From Opisthorchis felineus (Eukaryota > Platyhelminthes > Trematoda > Opisthorchiida > Opisthorchiidae), in assembly GCA_004794785.1 (NCBI GenBank), contig SJOL01003073.1, positions 93,027-157,026 on the forward strand: 64,000 nt of DNA, given 5' to 3'. The notes below the pieces were generated by a model, which searched no databases, was not told where the DNA came from, and saw nothing but the letters and a program-made list of their open reading frames with translations. This document shows, piece by piece, positions 36,726 to 49,361 of this stretch; position 1 is the first letter of the stretch; every line of letters begins with the position of its first letter. A program made the position numbers and the translations under genes.

Positions 36726-39700
36726 CAGAAAACCTTCAGTTAAACCCGGAATAAAAATTACCTCTTGACCGTTGGTCCGTAAGAAAAGCGCTGCGCCCAG
36801 GAGTGTTCCCAAAAAGACTGATCCGAAAACAGGGCGAAACTGTCCGGTCCGGAAATCAGTTACATCAAGGAAGATGGGATGCCCTTCAAGACAAGAGCTA
36901 TTAGGAAGAGTGCAGCCTGCTCACCCTTTTAGAAATGTATTTGTTGTGCAAGTGCCGACTTCTACAAAGACGAGAGGGGTTGAAAATTTGGCGACCTAAA
37001 TGGTTTATATGCTTTTAGCCATGAAAATTATCTTCCTGGCTGCCGTATACGTCTACCAATACTGCAAGTCAGGTCTATTATAAGGGATGCTACAACATAT
37101 AGTGACAGCTGCTGAAGCAATCACGTTTGTGCATGTCCAAAAAACATAACATGTCGGAAGACGAAAACGCAGTGAGTCTGAAATTGTGATGGTCTTCATC
37201 ACACCTTTGTTCATATAGGTGTATGCGGTGGTCACTGACAGTTTGCTCGTTGCTCTCGGGTCCTCATACCACACGACCGAGTGAACATTCTCTCTTACCT
37301 CCGACCTCGACTCAAGAAATTTCAGGACTCACAGGAACCACAAGATCAGAACAATCGCATCAGGAACGAGTACCAACAGCTCTTGCATCACCGAAACCCC
37401 ACAAACCTAATGCTATCACAAAGAATGGTCACATATTCCAGCAATGAAACTCTATATTTCCTGGAGCGGGAAGCCAATATGAGTCCACACCGAAGGCGAT
37501 ATTCGACAAAGCTCTGGCTCCTGTTGGTTACTTTAGAGAGATCTCTCACGTTCATTCACTAGGCATCATTTCCATGGTGAACTTTTCAACGCAGTGCGTG
37601 TCGGCAGCGAGACAAAAAAACATTAGACTAGTTTCCTACTCATTGTTTCGTGCTTTATTTCAATACGATCGTTGAAACCATATTTATTTACCCCTTCTAC
37701 CTCTATCTATTGGAGTTGTATAGAGAAATCTTGTAACTACAGCGTGGAAAGTTCGGGCTACCGCAGCTCCCAAGAGAGAGCACGCTATTGCACTTGCACA
37801 TAGAGTGCCCATTGGTGGAGCAGTTTCTCTGTAGTCTGCAAATTTTGGGTGTTGGACTGACGCACAATCTTAAATCTCTGTACCTCCCAAATATCAATAG
37901 TTTGCCGTGATTTTACACGAGTTTTGTGAGAACAATGCAATGTCCACTTACATGAGGTACATTAACACCCAATCTTGGCGAAATCCCAAACAGCTGATAA
38001 TATTACTTTTACTAGGTTCGGATGAAAGTTGGATAACCAAAGGTTGAATATCTGTAGGATCCTTATGTTTATTTCTGCATTGTCCTCTTGATCGTAGATT
38101 CAGACGCGTATGACATAATTCACTTGTCCCATGGACAACACCTGATGAGAAGGAACCGTCATTTTCAATAACAAACAGTCCAAAACTTTTTGGTGACTGG
38201 CGAGCCAGCGCGAAATCAGCAATACTTATTTTGGACCCGAACAAAGATTTCTAACCCGACAGGACGTAGGATGCAAAGACGTCCTAGTTGTTTCACAAGC
38301 GCAGTTACTGAGATATCCAAACAGCCGTTCGAAAGATCCCTTTCCGTTCATCCAGTTTCTGGTGAGATAGCCAATAAGGGATTAATCGAAAACACCCATG
38401 AGGTCACGCCCCATAGAGTCCTCCTTCCTAACCAGACCACAAACTCATAAAGAACTTTTCACATTTTCAGTTTTTTTTCTTTTTTGGGTTAGACCAATCC
38501 AGAAAAAATAGTTAATTGTGCTGTGAGTATCTTCCTCTGATATAATACAGCACGCAAATTAACGCCAACACATATCAGTTGTCTAATCGCAATTTTCTAA
38601 AGCCGTTCAGTGCGCGACAATAGATTTTTTCCGATTTCCTTTTATGTAAATATTGCATCGGACTCAACTTGCTGAGCGAAAATCGGGTACTTTGGCCGTC
38701 TGCATTCAATATCCACCAGGTACAAACCAGTGGGCTTGAGCAAGATAATAGTTAAGCAGTGTGACTTCTACGGTTTCTTTCGGAAAACATTTCAAGAGCT
38801 ACTTATACCTACTTGTCTGATGCACGCCCAAGCGGTTCAGCAGACCATGACAATGAAGAACTTCGTATTTCGTTGATACTAAATATGCACTTATCCATAG
38901 CATCATTCTAACAGCTTTTGTTAAAGCTATTCCCCTGTAAACTCCGCATGTGTAGTCAGAGCCGAATCGAATTCCGTTGAATAAGTCCAGTGGAAAATGA
39001 AGTGCATGGTGGTAATTGACTGCTACATGGTCCAAATATGCCTAGAGTTGGTCTGCAGTTGGTGGCCTCTAGGTAACAAGACATGAACGCTTGTGCTGAA
39101 ACTTCGTGAAGCATGTAACTGAAGTCTCTCTCCATTATATGTACGGCGAATGTCGACCCCGAATCGGGCGCCAAGATGGGTTTCTTCCGCAATCAGTGGG
39201 TCGACACAGGCACCCATATCATCCGCCAGAACCATGACTAATCCCCACAGAACATATCACCCTCACCCTCAGAACTGCCGTCTGTTGTAGAGTATGTTGA
39301 CACAACACAACTGATTTTACGGCATACAAAAGGGCTACGACTAGCCACTGCATTTACCAGTCAAGCTGCAGTTGCAGGGATACATTGGGATACTTTGGTA
39401 GGTTAGTAGAACTGACCGGAGGCTAGAAACACAAGCAAAACGGCACCTGCCCAAGACGAATTCGTAACGTCAGCTGATCTTGAACTAACTTGGAAGGAGT
39501 CGGAAATCAGGTCATCGACTACCAGGCATCTGATCCAAACGGGACACGTAGCTGAACTTCACTATTCTTTCCGGGTCACAGCACGAACTAGTCATTCACG
39601 TAGACTGAAGTTCCTCGAGGCCCGTACTACTGACTCAGAAATGCCTGAAAGTGACCCTCAGACTACCTTGGTTTTATAGATCGGTCACGTTACGGTCTAG

Positions 39701-42700
39701 TTCCATATAGACGATGCAGCTAGCTCTGTATTTTGTTTGATTGTTTTCCATTTTACACTTACTAACTGAGACGAGATTGTATGAAATGAATTCATCCCGC
39801 GACATTCCTGTTCCCACCACCTTGTTCAAAGTGATCCAGGGATCCCAATGTTTTAAATGACTCAATAGTCTGGCTCATTTGGCTGCAGAAAGCTGGCCTA
39901 GCCGGACAGCGTAGACGGCTTCTCGAGGTTTCTACACGCCTCAGGTGCTTTCAGAGCCACATCGAGCTCATAGCACGTTTGGTTCACTTTTCCGCCGTAC
40001 TGAATAATTCGCCGGTGCTCACGGTCAACCGTGGGGCGGCCGGAGCATGCGGTTTTTAGAACCGACACTTACTAACCTACCCTTTCTCGGGTAGGATAGC
40101 ATCACTGCTTTCATGAATTTGGGAATGCTAGTCACCTTGGGAAACATCTTATCGTTCTCATTTTCCCATCGCAGTATGACTGTGTCACCAGACATTCTCG
40201 TAATTCGATATCTATCAGGAAAGGGACTTGTTATTCTTTGTCTGGCTACTAATAGTTGGCCGTCCTAGCATGGGTGCAGCTTTAGGAATGGGACTCCGGC
40301 CAGTGCGGATCGCAGTACCATTGCAGTACTGAAGCGAATAGATGTCACCTTAAGATCGGGAAAGCTGAAGAATAGGGTGAAGCGACACACGACATCTCAA
40401 TAGCACACCCAATAGTCGGAATTGGCGTAACTATTATGCAAAAATACGTGTTCGAAACGAAGTTTCGTGTTGAGTGGTTCTTATTAAAGTTGAGCTAGGT
40501 TGCAATGATTGACCATCACGATACAGGTTCATCATGTTGCGATAGTGTGTGAATCACAGATGTGCAGGATTATTGAATACCTTGAGAATTTATTTCAGAT
40601 AAACAGGAAAATTTTATCTCAGCCTGATAGACATTGTTGAAAAACACCTACATACACAAGAAAGTTCATTATTCGGACAGGAGATGTACGATGCTGTGCT
40701 TTTCGGTTACCAACGGACAAAGAAGTATCCCTGCCAAAGAAACACTTTGGAATTTTCCGAGGATTATTACAAGATTGGTGAGTACTGTATTGGAACATCA
40801 GTATCAGAAAGCTTCTGATACAGTACCTAACGAAACGGTGGATCCATTCATAGGCTCGTTCGGAGAGACTAACATGATGACGCGATTGGCGCATAGAGAC
40901 GACATTCTATCTTTCATGCTCTGGAAATAAAAATAAGAACTATCATCGGCACACAATGACAAAATAAGGTAGGACAAACGTTCATTTCGCAAGATCACAC
41001 CTCAGACAGGCATTAATCTTGCCTTCCCAAAAGATATCTGTATACAGAGAGGAGAAGCTGGTAAGTAATTAGGTAAGTAAGAAAGATCACCTAGTTTTCA
41101 CGAGGAGCTTCGTCCTTAATGAAAATGGGCGCAGACGTGTCCGTTCGTTTGATATACAGTTTTGGGCCGTCGACCTCAGCATCACAAGCCCTCTGGCAGG
41201 TCTGAGCGGCTGGTGACTTTGTGGAGGGTGTGATCTTTTTCCGACCCATCAGTTCATTTATTTATTTAGAAAATCTGACATGGTACATAGTTTGATTGTT
41301 GTATGTAAATCGGAAGCCTAAAAATCACCAAGCCGTAGACTTCCATGTTACTGTTGCATATCACCCGGATACATTCAATGCTATGTTTCGGCAAACATCA
41401 AGTCCTCTACAAGGAGCGCTTGTGAGTCACCATATGGGTTGGCCAGTAATTTAGAGTGTGTTTAGAGTCAAATTACGCGCAGACTCGTTGAAGGACACGT
41501 TGTACAAACATTGTTGGTCCGAAACTATTAATCAAAGGTGCAAGCGACCGATCTTTCTGTATCTACCTGGTGGAGCTTTCAGGAATCCGATTATATGTTC
41601 CCTTACTTTAAAGATGACCGTGAACGAACTCTTCGCCAGTCACGCCTTTTTTTCCCGTCGGGAATTTTCAGAAACGATATGAGTGAAATATACGAACCTA
41701 CTTACTATGCCAGAGGTTATCAAGCACCCACCTATGAGCGAATCAAGTTTCATAAATAACCGCAGTTCGGCCCCAGCAACATACTGTGTGGCTTTTAGAT
41801 TCGGCCGATTTTTTGACGTGCCCAGTGAGTTACCGACCCGGCAACTTCCGCAGCAGTTGACTATAGCTAAACTAGCACAGTGAGTGCACAGCAAAGGTTG
41901 AAAAACTGGTTGGTCAGGTAATTTTGAAGAAACGTCAGCCAAATTGGCGATCGGCAGCAGTTGGGCAAATAAACCGAGAAAACAAACCATCATATCACAG
42001 AAACGAGAAGTGTAACAAGTACGCTAGTTTAGCCGCGCATGCCACAATATACCTCGTCGTACGATAGACGCTTCCGCTTAAGAACAGCGGTAACTACCGT
42101 GCACATTATCAACGTTGTAGTGAAGGGCATGTAAGTCTAGCACGATACGTAAGCATAGGTTGCCTAGGTACCTAATCTCAGACTCATACATACGGTGTTT
42201 TCTGCTATATGCAGCGCATAGTAGCTGTAAAAGTCCGCAGTATACCAGAGCAACCATTTTCTGATGTTCCTACGAAGTCAAAAGGATAATAAACAAAACA
42301 GGAGAGCAAAGTCCTTAAACATATCGGCTTTAGCCAATATGAGGTCAACTCATCACAGACACTTTATAGCGTGGTCAGTAGATTCAGCCGACGAAGTGAA
42401 AATACACAACCGGAAGTTCAGTTCAATCTTACCTCCTTCAAAAGCACCTCAGTAGTCACTGGGATAAATCGCAGTTGAATTTCGGTTAGCTTTCCAGGTC
42501 ATTTCGCTGATTCCAACGACAGGTTGTCGTGAAAATATAATTAGGAGGAAACACCTGACCTGTTTTAGTCGACTGGTAGGAGCTGCCAGTCATTCGTAAG
42601 ATTTTCAGTTCCTGTGAGTTCTTTTAATCACCTTAAAGACTGGGAGTATCTATGGTACTTTTAGAAATCTGAATGTAGGTTAGTTATTTATCGATATTTA

Positions 42701-45700
42701 TTTTGAGTAACCTATACGTGATCCACTTCAGTGTAGACAGAGGCTAACAGAACATCCCGATAACTCGAACGACCTGTTCCGGTGGTTTTCCATAGAAAAA
42801 GAAGAAACGCAGATACCGAGTCGACCACCCAACCACAGTCAGTCAGCGTTATAGTAATATAGTAACACTTTACTAGCCTATTCTATATTCTATGTGATAG
42901 TCAATTCAAGTTTACCGAGATGTCTTATGAAATATGCCTGGACTTCCTAACATTAGAAAAGTACTGAAGTTCGCTCTTTTTTGCCCGTTTATTACTGAAT
43001 TACAGTCAAGCCTTCTAGGACAAAATATCCAATGCCAGGTTTTTCCTGCAACTCATCACTAATCTTGCTGCCAAAGTTCCACACCTGATGTGGATGTGAA
43101 AATCTGCCCTCTGGAAATAGTTACTTTGGGGGCAGGAGATAGTATACAGTAAAGGTAACGATTAGGATTATAAGGGGAGCGTGCTACCATGTAAACGCCA
43201 ACAACTACTCAGAGGCATGCACGTTTCTAAAGGGATATTCATCCAATCATGCATGGAAGCCCTGAAGAAACACCGCACGCACCGTCTACACTCAAAAATC
43301 TAGTGTGCATCGGGACAAAATGTGTCGAACTAAGCGCCATTATAGCGAATTGGGAAAACAAACATGCATGTCTCCAGTCCGTTCTGTTACTTCTCGCCAC
43401 CGTTACCTTCACTTTAGGACCAACGGTAACATTGAAGGCCAACCGACTACGCTTCTTCCAGAGACACTTACAGATAGATAAGTGGAACAAACAAAAATCT
43501 ACCCTCACCCATCTAACCATGTATGAGAGTGTGTCATCGTCAGGTGGGCTACAAAAGCGTGTTCACAATTCTGAGTTTTTGAAATGCACTACATAAACGT
43601 ATCCTAACCGTCGGTCCACAACGATTGCACCTATGGTGCCCTAAATAAGTGGGGCTGATATTCCTCTTCATGTAAAAGCGAATGTTTCGCGACAAAGGAG
43701 TCATGAAAAAAAACATCTACGCTTCAGAGATATTGCTAATACTCGTGCTGCTCACACGAAAATTAAGACCACGGTTTATTTGCTTTCATGTCCCATATGG
43801 CTTCAGTCGTCTTTTGTCCACTGTGGATTGTGGAACAACCCAAACTAGTGTACAGGAGTTGAGTTTTTTTTTAGAAATCAGCAGTTTTACTTATGCTCAT
43901 AGTTTAAAACAACAGCATATGCAAAATGAACGTATCCAGATCGAACGAAAGCAGTTCGTTTATTGGTTTGCTGAGCGAGGCACTATGTGCGATCTACTCC
44001 ACAGCAGTTCAGTCATCACTGCTTGCTGGTACCTTGCATACAACGGATTGTTCCCGATTAAAAAGCGAACAACTGACGAGAACTGATGATTCCGTCCAAT
44101 TGTCTGCCTCACAATCTGTGTCGTCTGTTACCCTCCTGAGGTAGAACCTAATCGTGTATATACTGCCCTCAGCTGCCTGTCAGTTTTGTACGGACTATAT
44201 AGTACAATTAACTGGGTAACCAGCGGTATATGTTGATTGGCAGACGGTCCAGTGTAGTCTCCAATCTTGAGCTGTGGCTGCGAATTTTGCGTGCATCCAT
44301 TGGATGTACGGATAGCCAGGCTTTTGTGCAGATTGAGATTCAAAAACATGAGCACATGAAAAGTGTCTAGTTGCGCGCACTGAGTCTGTAAACCCAGTGT
44401 ATCACCTCAGTGTGATAGGTATTCACATTTATTTGATATGGAGACAGACTTGATTTCGAGTCGCTTTAAAAAACCCTTAAAAATCCTTTCTTTCATATCA
44501 ATACATTTTGCCTGCCAAAACATTTCTACACTTGTGATATCCTTAGAATTTGCATTGGCATCACTCTCATTTGAATAATCATCCTTCCTCTGGTCTGGTA
44601 CGGATATTTGGTACAATTCACACCAAAGGTCGAAAGTATTCCAATGGGGTTCAGTAGCACCGAAATTACCATTGTTTCACACTACTGCACAACACTCAGT
44701 AGCCCGTTCAAATAAAACAACCGCACTCCATACGACAAAGATCAGGAGAGACACCAAAGACGGACGTAATGATGCCCCTTTAAAGGGACCACCTAAAAGG
44801 TCAGTTTAATCGTTCGCTTGTGCGGAAAAATAATATTTCTAAACGGGAGTTGATCTTTCCGAACACGAATAGGAGTAAAGCACAAATCAGTGTGTTTAGG
44901 GTTGCTTCTCCCTTATTCGCCCATTTAGGAGGATAATCGACCTTATTTTGTTTCATTTGAAAGTCAATGAGTGAAGTAGCAAAATTCACAACGATTGCTA
45001 TGCCAAAAACAAGCGCGACATGTGAACTTACAGAAGGGTGAATTTGAGAAGGCTCTCCACGATATGAGTCCTATTGAGTCCCGTTATTCTAAAGTCGGAA
45101 AATAGTTATAGTTCGCTTCCGTTTGGACTCCTGGAATGAACAGGCGCACTAGGCTGTAGCAAGCAAAAAACAAAACAAAACGTGGGGCATCTGACACGTT
45201 AATGATATGTGTGACCTAAACCCGCAATTCACTAAATTTGTCATTCCAGCAACGGCCAGAGAAATCTCCGACTGGTCTAGGACGCAGTCATCAACATCGG
45301 GATGACCCAAATGACAGTTTATTTATCATGTGTTTATCGTGTAAAGCCAGCGATAGCCTAAACAAAAGAACTAGACAGACCATACCCCACATTTCTTCTT
45401 TTACTTAAACCATGTGTTTATTTTTGTGGCGATGTTTTATTTCGAACGGCCGAGTAAGCAGTATCCCGAAGCTAGAAAGTTTATATCTCTTATAAGGAAA
45501 CAGTACTGAACAGAACAGGAGTGCTAAACATACTACACATGAAAATATCTTTCTGTCGCGTTCGGCATCAGAATCTGTATCGGAATAGGCGACTGTCTAT
45601 CAACGCAGCCAATAGCACGTTTTACCTGTATCGCCAAATCCCAAACGAGGGTGGATGACTTCGTCCAGGCGACCACGAGTTTGGTGCTACTTGCAAGCCA

Positions 45701-45754
45701 CTGATGCCGATGCGAAACCGAAAAAGTAAGGTCAGCCAGAAAACACGAATGGCT
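36726..45754. other. No supportable gene
   Basis: Frames up to 134 codons (43682-44086, +), 117 codons (41640-41993, -) and 115 codons (43249-43596, +) are present. They carry no domain, and their neighbours in other frames are of similar length, as expected for noise. No repeat family of this window was recognised. Confidence 0.4.
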
Positions 45755-46085
45755 ACTGGTGCAACGGTGTATACTACTGATGAAGCATGCGAGTAGTCCA
45801 TGGTCTGATGTCCAAGCTCCGCCCCCGCATCTGATGGAAGGTGGAGCGCATTACGGAAATTGTGGAACCTCTTTGCAGTGTTCGTTTACTATCCTGTAGT
45901 AGTCAGTGAATATCTAGGAAAGTTCAAGAGGACGCGCGAGAATGTTCATTTATAAAAAATCAGCACATATGAGATATTTACTTTCGTGTCTAATGGCTTG
46001 TAACCATCCGGTTCGTGTTTGCTAATAAATGATTTCGCAGCTAACGGATTTTTCCTGTTCATTGGTATTGTCATCTCGCAATATG
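45755..46085. repeat. Direct repeat R, left copy
   Basis: The segment starting ACTGGTGCAACGGTG is repeated at 47226 as ACTGGTGTAACGGTG, and both continue with CTACTGATGA.GCATGCGAGTAGT, a TGATGGAAGGTGG/TAATGGAAGGTGG block, ATTACGGAA.TTGTGGAAC, GTTCAAGA.GACGCG and AGTCTGTAACC-like text. The two copies are 1471 bases apart, in the same orientation, and differ by many substitutions and small gaps, so they are old. I cannot assign the family. Confidence 0.75.
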
Positions 46086-46379
46086 ACAACAGAGTTGGGT
46101 AGGTGTTGATTAGAAATCGGAGTAGACTTAACTTAGGCAGATGTGGATCAGCGATGGGCAATTCACTAGCGGTTTAGACTGCCCACGCAGGTGTGGCCAG
46201 TCTGATGCTCCTCAGGCGTGTAGGTTTGCAAGTCGCACAGATGCCGGTAATTATGTTTGTATTCGACATAGTAAGGCCATGTCGGATGACCAATTTACGT
46301 CCAAGCGTTGAGGTATGCGGTGCCTGAAGGCTCTTCAAGCCTGTACATACGGCTTTCCGGACACCTGGAACCGAAAATT

Positions 46380-46740
46380 TTCAAACCTATCTGAAGGCCA
46401 ACGCGCTTTCGGTTATGTTAACTTTGACTCGTTTGAGAACTTCAGCGTCCAGGATTCGATCTGACCAGTAAATTCGAAGCATCTCGGGCAGGCACTGTTA
46501 AGTTTGTCTGATCTTCCTAATGTGCCGCCGGCGCAGTGTCCGCATTTCGCTGTTACACAGTAGCGAAGACAGACAACTCGGTAGACGCAACCCTGGTGTA
46601 GTTGCTCGAAGCACGTTTACATGGGCGATGGAGTCTAGCGCTTGTCTTGGTAATCCAAGCATATAATCCAGTGTCGATTGTCGAAGCTGTGGACAGGATG
46701 CTGCAAACGTAGCAGAAATCTTCACAATGCGCCATGTCGC
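46380..46740 (-). pseudogene. CR1/Jockey-type non-LTR fragment, C-terminal part
   Basis: On the minus strand two frames together spell the region that follows the RT domain in CR1- or Jockey-like elements: DFCYVCSILS (family form YLGS), IDTGLYAWITK, TELSV, SSLLCNSEMRTL, RRHIRKI, and then a piece around YWSDRILDAEVLKR. Switches between frames and internal stops show that it is dead. It follows in the proper order from the RT piece at 47590-48310 on the same strand, so both probably come from one insertion, later split by other sequence including the right copy of repeat R. Confidence 0.7.
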
Positions 46741-47225
46741 CGCCGCTAATTTAAATGCTGGGCATCTGTTGTTGCAAACCCCTGAAATCGATCAAGAAAA
46801 AGCTTTAATTCACTCCTGGAAACTCTGATTCTATTAAGTGAAGTTGTTGCATCTTTATTAGTACACAAAGAATCTTCTTGGACGAAGTCCCAAATCCCTC
46901 ACTGGTTGTTCAAATTCGCCTGATTCCCGTTGGCCCGGCTTCTCATTGGCTCGTATGTAACCTGTGTCAGGCAGCCGCTGTTATCTTACAGTATCCCGAT
47001 TATTCATCTGCATTGTCGACTAAAACAAATGAAGCTTGCTGACTGGATGACTTTGGCTTGCGTTGACCTTCAATAGTACACTGTGAAATTCAGAGATGAC
47101 TGGTCTGCAGACTTTGAACCGAAATCGGACAGTTATCGGCTGATCCTGTTGTAAGTTGTTGAAAACTTTGCATCGCCTCCTACGTCTACATTCGGGCGAA
47201 TCAATAAAAGACGTGTTTTACAAGT
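46741..47225. other. Unassigned sequence inside the split non-LTR element
   Basis: No frame or motif is recognised. In an intact element the RT and C-terminal parts would be separated by far less, so this segment together with repeat R at 47226-47560 is probably an insertion. Confidence 0.4.
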
Positions 47226-47560
47226 ACTGGTGTAACGGTGGGTACTACTGATGACGCATGCGAGTAGTATGTGTATTCTCATAACTTCGCCTTGTTCTAA
47301 TGGAAGGTGGGATTTATTACGGAATTTGTGGAACTACTTTACAGTTTTTGCTTGCAATTGTGCGATGGTCAATGAAAATCCAGGAGAGTTCAAGAAGACG
47401 CGTTCGAGAAGAAGATGGATATTCCGTTTTTAAAAACAACATGCAAATGAGAGTTTAACCTTCCTGTCCAATAGTCTGTAACCGTTTAGTTGGCGCTTTC
47501 TAATGAACAACTCCGCAGCGAAGGGTTTCCTTCCTTACGCTGGTAGTCAGACCAAGCGAG
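47226..47560. repeat. Direct repeat R, right copy
   Basis: See the left copy at 45755-46085 for the shared blocks. This copy lies between the two halves of the minus-strand non-LTR element, which suggests that it inserted into that element. Confidence 0.75.
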
Positions 47561-47589
47561 ATGCTAGAGGTAAATGCTGCGGTGATTCA

Positions 47590-48310
47590 CCACAATTCCG
47601 CTTCCGAATATGCAAATTAAGCATAGTCAACTCTCAAAAGCAGTGCCTGTAATCCATGCGGCTTCTGTTTGGTCATGAAGAGTTTTAAGTTGAGGTGACC
47701 GTCTAGATGGTATGTCATTGATATGCCATGCTCGTAATCAGATACAGACTGAACAAAGTTGGTGCCAGAACGATACCCTGCTTCAATTCTGTACCAATCC
47801 TAAGCTTGACAGAGGCGATTCTACAGGCACGTACACGGGCCCTCCTATGGAGGCTGCTTAGGGACAGCTGAGCTTTGTGGGAACGATCCAAAGCGACTGA
47901 GTTAACGGCGGTGTTCCCCTTCCCTTGTAGATGACATACTACGAAGATAGGGTTACTCGAGCTACGCCCACTCCTGAATCCAAGTTATTCCGTCGGTTGA
48001 GCAGGTTGCTTGCTAGTATTTTGCCTGCAGTGCGGAGAAGGCTGATTACTCGACAGCTGTCCGGTTTCTGTTGGCTTCCTTTTCTTTTGGACAGTGGTGT
48101 GACCGTGGCCCCGTTGAATCTTTGTGGTACACTTTCAGTCTCTATTATTGTGCACATCATGTGAAATACTTTGTCCCCTAATACTGAACCACACACACCG
48201 AACAATTCAATTGGTATTCCGTCTTCCTGGACAATCTTTATGCTTTGTAGTTCAGTAACCGCCTTCAAAGCTCAGCCTGCGTAGGTTGGTTGGAAAGGTT
48301 CTTGGGTATA
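47590..48310 (-). pseudogene. CR1/Jockey-type non-LTR reverse transcriptase fragment
   Basis: Read on the minus strand from 48310, the sequence gives an RT N-terminal part: EDGIPIELF, an SVPQRFN..TVTPLSKRKGS segment, SCRVISLLRTAGKI, then after a frame change RIGTELKQGIVLAPTLFSLYL. It ends near 47640 with DGHLNLKLFMTKQK and a decayed version of the FADD region, where a stop replaces part of the motif. These are the standard blocks in the expected order. Stops, frame changes and loss of the catalytic Asp pair make it inactive. The element is cut off near 48310, so the endonuclease domain is missing. Confidence 0.8.
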
Positions 48311-48642
48311 TGAGAAATAAGGCATTCTCATTCCATAGATTTCCGATATTCCAAAAAATTCCCTATGATGATTGTATAGAATTGGAACTCTTGACCCTGT
48401 TTAACCAAAAACTCACTCACAGAGCTTCAAGTTGACGAATCTGACAGTTGCTAGAGAGTCTTGATAAAAGAAGTGTTTTCCTTTTCGACCGCGAAAGGAA
48501 TGAAACCACCTTTTTGATAAAAACTATTATTGACTTCTTTTGTTTTCGGACCAAATGGTTTTAATCAAGCCGTCCTGACATACACCTTGATCGTAGCACA
48601 ATATTCTTGAAACAATTGTGGTGCCGCTGAATTGGACAAACT
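48311..48642. other. Junction between non-LTR and gypsy elements
   Basis: No gene. Near 48618 the text TGGTGCCG is followed by a few bases that could be the remains of a primer-binding site and leader just ahead of the gypsy frame, but no 5' LTR matching the 50411-50807 LTR is present. Confidence 0.3.
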
Positions 48643-49361
48643 GTGTTCCGAAAGGCTATAGTCACGATGTCAATCGAATTTAATCAGCACCGAGAACTAT
48701 TGCGGCAGCATCAAAAGCAGTTTGAAGAAGCGCAACTACAGTCAGATAGAAAAGGAAGGTTTGCCGTCAAAAAGTTTCATAAAATGCTCTACGGCCGTCA
48801 GTTCACCCTACTGACCGATCACAAGCCACTCCTTGCTGTGTTTGGTTCAAAGAAAGAAATCCCGGCATATACTGCCAACCGCCTCTAGCGATGGGCCACT
48901 CTGCTTCTGGGATATGACTTCAAGATCAAGTACCAGACTACCACCAGCCTCGGACAAGCCGACGCACTGTCGCGACTCATCGATTCAGGTAGGCCAGAAC
49001 CAGAAGATACTGTAGTCGCAACAATTGCCTCGGAACCGGAGGTTAACCGCGTAGTATCCGAAGTGGTTCGCATTCTCCCAGTGACTGCCGACATGGTCCG
49101 CCAGGCTACCGACCAAGACTTTGTGCTGCAGCAAGTCATTAGTACCACCGCAATCAGTGGCCGCGTACCTGTCCAAAAGACGAACTGAGACTTTACTTTA
49201 ACCGGCCTGATGCACTATCACTAGTCGATGGATGCCTTTTGTTTTCCGAACGCGTTGTCATCCCAATGAAGTTACAACTAGCCGTCCTGAATCAGTTTCA
49301 TAAAGGACACCCGGGAACAAACAGGATAAAGGCCGTTGCACGGAGTTAAGTCTACTGGCCT
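48643..49361 (+). pseudogene. Ty3/gypsy pol fragment: RNase H and zinc-binding region
   Basis: From about 48749 the frame encodes a Ty3/gypsy RNase [26 protein letters not shown], and later a W..LLLGYDF.IKY block and QADALSRL. A TAG at 48886-48888 interrupts it. Further on, after a frame change near 49185, come VLNQFHKGHPGT and, past a TAA near 49347, the CLRC pair of an HHCC zinc-binding domain ahead of integrase. The part before 48749 ([20 protein letters not shown]) is glutamine- and glutamate-rich and looks like the N-terminus of a gag protein. If so, protease, RT and most of gag have been deleted and the ends joined. That last point is inference. Confidence 0.8.

Noticed and set aside
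45775..45810. CTACTGATGAAGCATGCGAGTAG in repeat R, considered as a ribozyme core
   Set aside because: There is no GAAA box after the heptamer in either copy. The segment is only a short palindromic stretch.
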